From UBA11524 sp045132495 (GTDB lineage Bacteria > Bacillota > Clostridia > Christensenellales > Aristaeellaceae), in contig JBGUSK010000033.1 of the NCBI GenBank assembly GCA_045132495.1, positions 1 to 28,834 on the forward strand: 28,834 bases of DNA, given 5' to 3'. The translations under genes and the position numbers were made by a program. Positions 13,999 to 20,605 of this stretch are shown piece after piece; position 1 is the first letter of the stretch; each line of letters starts with the position of its first letter. The notes beneath the pieces were generated by a model. The model did not search any database and was not told where the DNA came from. It saw only the letters and a list, made by a program, of their open reading frames with translations.

Positions 13999-14220
13999 TC
14001 AGAAGCTGAATTCCATCCGGGCGATCATGCGCTCGGTGGCCTCGGCGTAGTCGTACTCGACCAGCTCAATTTGAGAGTACATCTCGGCGCTGTCCGGCTC
14101 GGCAAAAAGCCGGAAGGATTCCCAAGCGTCGGCGAGATTTGTGTGCTCCTGCTCCTCGTAGGGCACGCTGGTCGGGCAGTAGCGGTGGGCGAAGCGAATG
14201 ATGTAGGTGGTGGTAGGCAT
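13999..14220 (-). CDS. Small hypothetical protein downstream of the amidoligase
   Basis: 73 residues from the ATG at 14220 (AAGGAGG about 9 bases upstream), 32 bases after the amidoligase stop. It starts MPTTTYIIRFAHRYCP and is acidic and aromatic in the second half (AEMYSQIELVEYDYAEATER). Family not recognised; a small partner or substrate peptide for the ligase is possible but unsupported beyond position. Confidence 0.65.
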   Translation of the reverse strand: MPTTTYIIRFAHRYCPTSVPYEEQEHTNLADAWESFRLFAEPDSAEMYSQIELVEYDYAEATERMIARMEFSF

Positions 14221-14252
14221 GGTGTGTTCCTCCTTTTCGATTCGTGGGTGTG

Positions 14253-15137
14253 TCAGCTGGCCTGCCGCCAAGCCGCGTTGCCGGGCAGGTTCGCAAGCAG
14301 GTGTGTCCGGGCGGTTTCGAACTCGTCGCCGATGAAGCCCAGCCGCAGGAGCCAGCATCGGAAGGTGTACTTGGGGTTGTCCGTCACCGGGCGGGTGGGG
14401 CTGGCGGCCTTGGTGGTCAGGGCCTGTGCGCTGATCGCGAGGCACAGCTGGATGTAGGCCTTGATCTTCCCGGCGTGGAGTGTGCCGTTGAAGGCGCGGA
14501 ATTCGATGGTTCGCGCAGGCCGCTCGAGGGAGAAGGCCGCGTGCAGGTTCAGCAGGTGGTAGCGGCTGTGGTCGTAGTGGTGCCGTGCCAGCATCTCCCA
14601 GTAGTACCCGGCCTCGGAGTTGTGGCGGTACCAAATGGCGGCGAAGCTTTCCAGTGTGTCCGGCTTGGCCCGGTTGAGGGCCTCGAGGAACCGCTGGTCG
14701 ACCGGGCGGCACCACTCCTCGCGCCTGTGCTGGCTGATGCCCAGCGCCATCGTCAGCAGGTCCTCCTTGGCGTTGACAATGTTGACCAAGCGGCGAAGGC
14801 TTGCAGGGGTGTGTTCGCCGAAGCCGACGTGCACGTGGATGCCGCAGGAACTGTCTGTACGCGCCCCGGCCTCGCGGATGGCCCTGACCACCTCCTGCAC
14901 CATCTCGATGTCCTCCCAGCGGCACACCGGGCTGACCACCTCTGCGCAGGGGTCGGTGACGGAGGCGTCGCGCTCGACCACCCATTTTCTGCCGTCAGGC
15001 ATGGGGATGTGCCAGTCGCCGAGGTGGCGGCCCACGTACCGGGCGGTGGTTCCGAAGTGTGCGGCGATGGCCTTGGCGGTGCGTTCACAGCCGAGTCCGG
15101 TGGTTTCGATCTCGATGCCGAAAGTCTGGTTTTTCAT
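14253..15137 (-). CDS. Amidoligase-family enzyme (COOH-NH2 ligase, glutamine-synthetase-like fold)
   Basis: 294 residues from the ATG at 15137 (AAAGGAG upstream). The signature motifs are intact: FGIEIETTGL at the start, GRKWVVERDASVTDPCAEVV (~50-70), SSCGIHVHVGFG (~98-110) and RTIEFRAFNGTLH (~213-225). These enzymes form an amide bond from a carboxylate and an amine using ATP. Family-level literature predicts peptide or cell-envelope modification and secondary-metabolite roles, often with a gamma-glutamylcyclotransferase, as here. The region is much richer in G and C than the capsid/replication genes, suggesting a separate origin. A degraded relative lies at 2494-3111. Confidence 0.88.
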   Translation of the reverse strand: MKNQTFGIEIETTGLGCERTAKAIAAHFGTTARYVGRHLGDWHIPMPDGRKWVVERDASVTDPCAEVVSPVCRWEDIEMVQEVVRAIREAGARTDSSCGIHVHVGFGEHTPASLRRLVNIVNAKEDLLTMALGISQHRREEWCRPVDQRFLEALNRAKPDTLESFAAIWYRHNSEAGYYWEMLARHHYDHSRYHLLNLHAAFSLERPARTIEFRAFNGTLHAGKIKAYIQLCLAISAQALTTKAASPTRPVTDNPKYTFRCWLLRLGFIGDEFETARTHLLANLPGNAAWRQAS

Positions 15138-15198
15138 GGTGGGGGCTCCTTTCCGGCCCGGGCCTTTGGGGTGTGCCCCGGCCCTGCGGCGTGACACA

Positions 15199-15227
15199 TT
15201 CATCGCTCTTTTCGCCGGAAATAGCAA
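15199..15227 (-). promoter_or_regulatory. Element-specific promoter motif, before the amidoligase gene
   Basis: Minus strand TTGCTA (15227-15222), a 17-base spacer beginning TTTCC and ending AGAGC, then GATGAA. Spacing is identical to the copies at 3230-3258 and 13333-13361. The first box is weaker than TTGACT. Confidence 0.5.
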
Positions 15228-15367
15228 CGGCTAAACCCACCAAACAATCGGGCCAAAGATAGCCTTATCCACCAATCTTGCCCAAACCGGGGCGACGGCT
15301 TCCTTATACATGCGCGTAGGGCTTTTAGAAAAAAGTTTTTGTGCCGCCGCCCGGGAAAAACCACCCG

Positions 15368-15529
15368 CCCCGGCAAGGACGCCGCCCGGGCACACCGCCG
15401 CCAGCCCCTGCAGGCCTGCCCCGGCACAGACCCCGGCCCGGAGGCTCACCCCCGTCCGGCATACCCACCCCAGCCCCGGGGAGGCCGCGCCCCGGGTACA
15501 GCCTTGCGCCCCCGGCAAGGACGCCGCCC
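15368..15529. repeat. GC-rich non-coding region with 20-base direct repeat
   Basis: CCCCGGCAAGGACGCCGCCC occurs at 15368-15387 and 15510-15529. The surrounding 15340-15540 stretch is extremely rich in G and C, with many CCGG and CCCGGG runs. Several open frames cross it, but they are Pro/Arg-rich, lack ribosome binding sites and exist because stop codons are rare in such sequence, so I call no gene. Confidence 0.6.
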
Positions 15530-15540
15530 CGGCGCACTGG

Positions 15541-15640
15541 GTGTACCCCTAGGGGGGATCAGATCCCTAAAGCTGACCTCTAAGCGACCGCGGCCCAGTC
15601 GCGTGTGAGTTTTCGCGAAATTCGGGGGTGGGGGTAATAG
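15541..15640. other. Candidate packaging (cos-like) site at the right edge of the element
   Basis: Within 100 bases: GGGATC-A-GATCCC (15555-15567, perfect dyad), CCGCGG, TTTCGCGAAA (15611-15620, perfect dyad), then a G-rich run. Dyads next to purine-rich tracts, outside genes, resemble cos regions found beside HNH/terminase genes of HK97-type phages. Those genes are absent here, so any packaging would rely on a helper phage. This is recognition by general look, not a proven match. Confidence 0.35.
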
Positions 15641-15665
15641 AAAAAAGCACAGCCGAAGCTGTGCT
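15641..15665 (-). terminator. Intrinsic terminator of the cytoplasmic GH3 gene
   Basis: Minus strand AGCACAGC, short loop, GCTGTGCT, then TTTTTT (15646-15641). It lies 15 bases after the GH3 stop and marks the point where host sequence has resumed. Confidence 0.88.
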
Positions 15666-15680
15666 CATTGAAGTGATATA

Positions 15681-18086
15681 CTACTCTGTTAGACGCCTTT
15701 TTTGCCGTTTGTTTAGAATGAAGTTCTTAGCAAATTCATATATGGCACGGATGAAGCCAATCAGCCAAAAACCTCGAAGCTCCATAATAAGACTGTCAAC
15801 AAAGCCCATGGAAAGAATGCCGTTTGTCATCCTGGCAAGGGAGCGCAGCGGCATGTTGTGAACAAAGAGCAGGTTTAAATCAGCAGTGCTCCTCTTCATC
15901 CGATGCTTGACGGCTGTGTTGAGCACGCCGCCGATGAGCCACCCGATCGGCGCACGGCTGTGGTGCAGCTGGCCGAGCGTCATGTTGCGGTCGATCTTTG
16001 GCCTGTCCATTGGGATCGCACGGCCTAGCAGCATCTCAAATTCTGCTGCGGGTACGTCTTGCACATGGCCGGAATAGTATCTGGGCAGCTCAGCCAGATC
16101 GTAGGGTGCAGGGGCGTTTGTGCCTGCCATGGTGATGGACGCAATCAGACGGATATCCTCACTGGATGCGCCAATGCGAATCTCGTATTTGCCACCTTCG
16201 ATTTCCCAGTGGTTGGTTTTCACGTTCCAGTAGCGGAAGGCCTTGTCATCCAGCGGGATACGGACTTCCTTCGCCTCGCCAGGCTGGAGGAAGATCTTCG
16301 CGAAGCCCTTCAGCTCCTGCACAGGCATAGGCAGCTTGCTGTCCGGCTTGCGGACATAGAGCTGCACGATTTCTGCGCCTGCGCATTTGCCGGTGTTGCG
16401 GACAGTCAGCGTCGCGCCGGATACGTCCGCTATCAGATTTTCGTAGGCAAAGCTGGTGTAGCTCAGGCCATAGCCGAAGGGGAACAGCATCTTCTTGCCT
16501 GCCTTCTGATAATAGCGATAGCCGATGAAAGGGCCTTCGCGGTATTCGACATTCGCACCGTTGCCGCCAAAGTGAAATCGGCTGGGGGTGTCCTCATAAT
16601 GGACGGGCCAGGTTTCAGCCAGTTTTCCGGAGGGATTATGCTTGCCAGTCAGGGCGTCGAGCAGGGCGATTGCTCCTGCCTGACCACCCAGTGCGGCGTA
16701 AAGCATCGCGTCGCACTTGTCCAACCAGGGCATTTCTACCGTACTGCCTGCGTGGAAGAGCACCACGACCTTCGTCGCTGTCTGCCGGACGTCCAACAGC
16801 AGTGAGATCTGATTATCCGCCAGCCGCATGTGGGGACGGTCAAGGCCTTCGCTCTCGTCCACCTCGGTCAGGCCCAGGCAGAGCAGCGCCACATCCGCCT
16901 TTGCGGCCAGTTCGGCTGCCTCCTTCGCCAGCGTTATGTTTGAAACGCCATTGCGTTCGTATCCCTTTGCCATGCCGATGCAGTTCAGCCCGCTGGACCT
17001 GATTTCTTCCGCGAGGCATTCCACCTGCGAGGCATTGACCACGCTGGAGCCTGCGCCCTGATACCGGGGCGTGAAGGCGAAATCGCCGATCAGCGCGACC
17101 GTCGTGCCCTCTGCCAGCGGTAGGAGGCTATCATCATTCTTCAGCAGCACGATGGACTCTGCTGCCGCACGGCGGGCCAGATCATGGTGTGCGACCATAT
17201 CGGCTGGCTTGGCGTTCTTGAGGGCAGGCTGTGCATCCAGCGCCAGTGTGAACAGCTCGTCCAGGCGAGCATCCACGTCGGATATAGAAACCTTGCCGGA
17301 CTTCAACGCGTCCATTAGCTCGCGTACGCTGTCCAGACCGGGAGCGGGCATCTCCAATGTGGAGCCATATTTCACGCCAAGTGCATGGTCATTGCTGCCG
17401 CCCCAGTCGGTCACGACGGCCTTGTCGTAGCCCCAGTCCTTGCGGAGAATATCCATCAGCAGGTGCTCGTTTTCGTTGGCATAGGTACCGTTGACCTTGT
17501 TGTAGCTGGTCATGATGCAGCCGGGATTGCCCTCCTTGACAGCGATTTCAAAACCGGTCAAGTAGATTTCCCTGAGCGTGCGCTCGTCCACGATGGAATC
17601 CGTGGCCATGCGGCGCAGCTCCTGATTGTTGACTGCAAAGTGCTTCGGGCAGGCGGATACGCCCTTTTCCTGGATGCCTCGCACATAGGCTGCCGCCAGC
17701 TTGCCTGCCAGGTAGGGATCCTCCGAGAAATACTCGAAGTTGCGGCCACACAGGGGATTGCGCTTCATGTTCATACCCGGGCCGAGGATGACCGCGACTT
17801 GCTGATCGACGGCTTCCTCGCCAAGCGCGCGGCCGATCTCTTCACCCAGAGCCACGTCCCAGCTGTTCGCCACGGCAGACGCAGTTGGAAAGCAGGTCGC
17901 CTTCACGGAAGGATTTAGACCCAGATGGTCGCTTTCACCAGCCTGCTTGCGCAGGCCGTGGGGGCCGTCGGACAGACAGATGGAGGGGATATCCTTTGTG
18001 CCGCGGGTACGAAATACACCTGCGCCGGACAACATAGCACACTTGCTTTCCAATGTCATGGACTTGATGACCTGTTCATGCTTCAT
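15681..18086 (-). CDS. GH3 beta-glucosidase, cytoplasmic, with C-terminal extension
   Basis: 801 residues from the ATG at 18086 (GGAG 8 bases upstream; the longer frame has no such site). Conventional GH3 order: TIM barrel first with the nucleophile D227 in AVVTDWGG and the substrate-binding KHFAVNNQE; then the alpha/beta sandwich with the predicted acid/base E413 in DESEGLDR; then a fibronectin-III-like domain (~570-660). About 110 further residues are basic with hydrophobic stretches (PIGWLIGGVLNTAV, FWLIGFIRAIYEFA), unusual for the family and possibly membrane-associating. No signal peptide, so it likely hydrolyses imported beta-glucosides. It is divergent from the response regulator. Confidence 0.92.
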   Translation of the reverse strand: MKHEQVIKSMTLESKCAMLSGAGVFRTRGTKDIPSICLSDGPHGLRKQAGESDHLGLNPSVKATCFPTASAVANSWDVALGEEIGRALGEEAVDQQVAVILGPGMNMKRNPLCGRNFEYFSEDPYLAGKLAAAYVRGIQEKGVSACPKHFAVNNQELRRMATDSIVDERTLREIYLTGFEIAVKEGNPGCIMTSYNKVNGTYANENEHLLMDILRKDWGYDKAVVTDWGGSNDHALGVKYGSTLEMPAPGLDSVRELMDALKSGKVSISDVDARLDELFTLALDAQPALKNAKPADMVAHHDLARRAAAESIVLLKNDDSLLPLAEGTTVALIGDFAFTPRYQGAGSSVVNASQVECLAEEIRSSGLNCIGMAKGYERNGVSNITLAKEAAELAAKADVALLCLGLTEVDESEGLDRPHMRLADNQISLLLDVRQTATKVVVLFHAGSTVEMPWLDKCDAMLYAALGGQAGAIALLDALTGKHNPSGKLAETWPVHYEDTPSRFHFGGNGANVEYREGPFIGYRYYQKAGKKMLFPFGYGLSYTSFAYENLIADVSGATLTVRNTGKCAGAEIVQLYVRKPDSKLPMPVQELKGFAKIFLQPGEAKEVRIPLDDKAFRYWNVKTNHWEIEGGKYEIRIGASSEDIRLIASITMAGTNAPAPYDLAELPRYYSGHVQDVPAAEFEMLLGRAIPMDRPKIDRNMTLGQLHHSRAPIGWLIGGVLNTAVKHRMKRSTADLNLLFVHNMPLRSLARMTNGILSMGFVDSLIMELRGFWLIGFIRAIYEFAKNFILNKRQKRRLTE

Positions 18087-18150
18087 ATCCGTCACTCCCT
18101 CGTCTTTTGCTGACCAATGCGTTTTGTTTTCCGACCAATTGTGTACTTTC

Positions 18151-18179
18151 ATTATATAATTTAAATATATGATTGACAA
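18151..18179 (-). promoter_or_regulatory. Promoter of the cytoplasmic GH3 gene
   Basis: Minus strand TTGTCA (18179-18174), 17 bases, TATAAT (18156-18151), 65 bases before the start codon. Near-consensus housekeeping promoter. Confidence 0.8.
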
Positions 18180-18191
18180 GTAGCTTTGGAA

Positions 18192-18222
18192 GCAGTTTAA
18201 GTAACACACATGGCAGGTTAAG
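18192..18222. promoter_or_regulatory. Candidate LytTR-regulator binding site (direct repeat)
   Basis: GCAGTTTAAG (18192-18201) and GCAGGTTAAG (18213-18222) are direct repeats 21 bp start to start, two helical turns. AgrA-class LytTR sites are 9-base repeats close to ACAGTTAAG separated by 12 bases, which this fits. They lie 13 bases upstream of the GH3 -35. The neighbouring response regulator is the obvious candidate to bind. Confidence 0.5.
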
Positions 18223-18291
18223 AAAAAGCATGACATGAGTGGTCATTCGGGACAAAAAGGAAGCAGACAGCGTAATATGATTGTTTTTTGA

Positions 18292-18353
18292 CCTAAACTG
18301 TCATGGCTGTCTGTCGGACAAATCTTGCGGATGCGAATTTATAGTGCTATAAT
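18292..18353 (+). promoter_or_regulatory. Promoter of the two-component system
   Basis: TTGCGG (18325-18330), 17 bases, TATAAT (18348-18353) with TG one base before the -10. A single reverse-oriented ACAGTTTAGG (18292-18301) lies 24 bases upstream, suggesting autoregulation. Confidence 0.65.
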
Positions 18354-18384
18354 GAAAGAAACGCTGGCTTGGAGGAAGTATCGC

Positions 18385-19092
18385 GTGAATATTGCAATCG
18401 TTGAGGATGATGCTCGACTGCGGGAAGAATTCAGGCAGTATATCATCAATTATTTTGAGGGCAGGGAGAACCAGTGCAGGATTACCTTGTTCTCAGACGG
18501 AGATGAGATCCTGGAAAACTATCGTGCCACATATGACCTCATTTTTCTGGATATCCAGATGCATAGGTTGGATGGCATGCAGACTGCTGAGCGGATCAGG
18601 CTGTTGGATACGGAAGTCTACTTGATTTTTATTACCAATCTGGCGAATTATGCGATCAAAGGGTACAGCGTCAATGCACTGGATTTTGTGCTCAAACCGG
18701 TAAACTATCTGATGCTCAAACAGTTGCTGCAACGGGTGGAGCGGATGATTGATTCACGTGCAAGAAAGTATATCACCCTACCGACTGAACGCGGTCTGAC
18801 TCGGCTGGAGGTATCGCAGATCTACTATATAGAAACAGAGAGCCACGCGGTGTGTGTGTACACGGAACGCGGAGTCTGGAAACTGCGGGAGTCAATGAGA
18901 AACATGGAAGCCATGTTGATCAAACAGGATTTCTACCGCTGCAACAACTGTTACCTTGTTAATCTGGCACATGTGGAGCAAGTGGATGGAAGTACAGTGA
19001 CGGTTGCAGGATACCAATTGACAATCTCTCGCCCAAGGCATAAGGCCTTTATGGCAGCATTGACCAAGTACATAGGAGGAATCAAAACATAA
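18385..19092 (+). CDS. LytTR-family response regulator (AgrA/VirR type)
   Basis: 235 residues starting at GTG 18385, chosen because GGAGG lies 9 bases upstream and the receiver begins at once (VNIAIVEDD). Phospho-acceptor D56 in LIFLDIQMH, acidic pair D8/D9 and K104 in VLKPVN define the receiver. Residues ~135-235 are a LytTR DNA-binding domain (YYIETESHAVCVYTERGVWK, FYRCNNCYLVNLAHVEQVDG). Its stop overlaps the kinase start by one base. It likely controls the flanking glycosidase genes through the direct repeats at 18192-18222 and 20499-20529, an inference from position and motif. Confidence 0.93.
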   Translation: MNIAIVEDDARLREEFRQYIINYFEGRENQCRITLFSDGDEILENYRATYDLIFLDIQMHRLDGMQTAERIRLLDTEVYLIFITNLANYAIKGYSVNALDFVLKPVNYLMLKQLLQRVERMIDSRARKYITLPTERGLTRLEVSQIYYIETESHAVCVYTERGVWKLRESMRNMEAMLIKQDFYRCNNCYLVNLAHVEQVDGSTVTVAGYQLTISRPRHKAFMAALTKYIGGIKT

Positions 19093-20411
19093 TGCAGACA
19101 ATGATGGTCGACTATTTTCCCAGAATACATACGGCCATCGCGGAGTGGCTGGCGTGCATCGTATTCATGATTCCGTTGAAGAAGCGGTTGCCGCCTTGGC
19201 AGCAGATTCTCCTATATGTGCTGTCTTTCTTTGTGCTGATGTGGACAAATCGGATTGGCGAAGAGCAGGAAGGTTTCCTGTGGATCGTGCTGTTTGCATT
19301 AGGCATGCTGGAAATGTTGCTGATGATTAAGATTAATTGCAGTGTGAACTGGATTGAAGCAGGCTATTACTGGGCACACGCCTTTATTGCGGCAGAGTTT
19401 GCTGCGTCGGCGGAATGGCAAATCAACTATTACCTGATTGTCAGTAAGATTGTTCAACCAAGTGCGCAAACACTGATTTGTATGGCAATTGTATATGCAA
19501 TTGTGTTTGCAATTCTGTTCGTGATCAATCGGCGTGTGCTGCGAGTACGAAACAGGATTCGCGTGACGATTCAGGAATTGTCCAGTGTGTTGGTCATTGT
19601 ATTAGGAGCATTTTTCATCAGCAATTTCAATTTTGCATTCCAGGATAATCTCTTTACACAGCTTCTGGGTGCAGGCGTGCTATATTCCAGAACACTGGTG
19701 GATTTCGGCGGTCTGGTGATGATGTATGCACATGATGAATCCCGTTCGGTTGTTGCACAAGGGCTCGAACTGGAAGCGATGGAGAATTTGCTGAACCGTC
19801 AGTATGAGCAGTACAGGTTGTTTGAGGAAAATAACAAAAGTCTCCAACGTGTATATCATGATTTGAAGCATCAGATTGATTTCATCAGATCTGAAAAGAA
19901 AGAGGAAAAGCGTGATCTTTACCTGAAGGAAATGGAACAGGTGATCAACACCTATGAAGCTGCTGTTAACACGGGCAGCGTTGTGCTGGATACACTGCTT
20001 ACCAGTAAAAACCTGACCTGTTTGCAAAATGACATCGTAATGACCTGCTATGCAGATGCTAATAAGATGAAGTTCATGGATGTGATGGATGTATGCAGCA
20101 TATTCGGTAATGCGCTGGACAACGCCATTGAATGTGTACAGCAGATTGAGGATAAGGATAAACGGCTGATCAAACTGACGGTTTATTCGCGAAATCACTT
20201 CTTGCTCATCCGGGTTGAGAATTACTGTGAAAGCCTCGTCGCCTTTGACAGCGGCATGCCTGTAACGACAAAGGGAGATACTCAGATGCACGGATATGGC
20301 GTGAAGAGTATAAAACAGACTGTAGAAAAATATCATGGACATTTGGACATTGAACAAGATTCAGTATGGTTCCGAATTACGGCATTGATCCCTTTGCCGG
20401 ATAAGAATTAA
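19092..20411 (+). CDS. GHKL-domain sensor histidine kinase (AgrC type)
   Basis: 439 residues. About six or seven hydrophobic segments in the first ~215 residues give a polytopic membrane sensor. A coiled linker and the phospho-acceptor H256 in RVYHDLKHQIDF follow, then the ATPase domain with N-box FGNALDNAIE (~339-348) and G-box MHGYGVKSIK (~400). This architecture is the AgrC/VirS class that pairs with LytTR regulators. AgrC senses peptides; no AgrB/AgrD-like genes are visible here, so the ligand is unknown and could be a glycan product. AGGAGG lies 12 bases before the ATG. Confidence 0.92.
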   Translation: MQTMMVDYFPRIHTAIAEWLACIVFMIPLKKRLPPWQQILLYVLSFFVLMWTNRIGEEQEGFLWIVLFALGMLEMLLMIKINCSVNWIEAGYYWAHAFIAAEFAASAEWQINYYLIVSKIVQPSAQTLICMAIVYAIVFAILFVINRRVLRVRNRIRVTIQELSSVLVIVLGAFFISNFNFAFQDNLFTQLLGAGVLYSRTLVDFGGLVMMYAHDESRSVVAQGLELEAMENLLNRQYEQYRLFEENNKSLQRVYHDLKHQIDFIRSEKKEEKRDLYLKEMEQVINTYEAAVNTGSVVLDTLLTSKNLTCLQNDIVMTCYADANKMKFMDVMDVCSIFGNALDNAIECVQQIEDKDKRLIKLTVYSRNHFLLIRVENYCESLVAFDSGMPVTTKGDTQMHGYGVKSIKQTVEKYHGHLDIEQDSVWFRITALIPLPDKN

Positions 20412-20423
20412 AGCGTGTCAACT

Positions 20424-20458
20424 ACATCCCCGCATGCGGTCCTGCGGGGATGTTTTGT
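20424..20458 (+). terminator. Intrinsic terminator after the two-component operon
   Basis: ACATCCCCGCA (20424-20434) pairs perfectly with TGCGGGGATGT (20443-20453), followed by a T-rich TTTGTTG tail. Confidence 0.85.
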
Positions 20459-20498
20459 TGCAAAGATGTAAAAAACGGACTATTACAGACCTAATATT

Positions 20499-20572
20499 GC
20501 AGAATTGGTTGAAAATTTGACAGGTTAGGAACAATGTAGCCCTTTTAGGATGGATTTGTGATATGGTATCAT
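20499..20572 (+). promoter_or_regulatory. GH43-operon control region with LytTR-like repeats
   Basis: GCAGAATTGG (20499-20508) and ACAGGTTAGG (20520-20529) are imperfect direct repeats 21 bp start to start. A weak -35 (TTTAGG, 20544-20549), 17 bases and TATCAT (20567-20572) follow. A weak core promoter preceded by AgrA-like repeats is the pattern of LytTR-activated promoters. ACAGGTTAGG differs at one base from the site before the response regulator. Confidence 0.45.
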
Positions 20573-20605
20573 CAGCAGATAGAACTGGAAAGGAGGTTCA
20601 CGTAA

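Noticed and set aside
12768..14005. Shared 16-mer ACCTTGATTCAGAAGC at 12768-12783 and 13990-14005
   Set aside because: One copy encodes the end of a small protein and the other is non-coding; too short and isolated to call a repeat family or att site, perhaps a trace of local duplication.
14244..15194. Long plus-strand frames across the GC-rich amidoligase gene
   Set aside because: High GC removes stop codons in all frames; only the minus-strand frame shows family motifs and a ribosome binding site.
1241..15360. Identical CCGGGAAAAA at 1241-1250 and 15351-15360 as a possible attachment-site pair
   Set aside because: Ten bases are expected by chance in two searched intervals of this size, the flanks differ, and this choice would exclude the candidate packaging site. 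The true attachment sites remain unresolved.
15310..15608. Overlapping Pro/Arg-rich frames in the GC-rich edge
   Set aside because: They run in several frames of both strands at once, lack ribosome binding sites and show only compositional bias.
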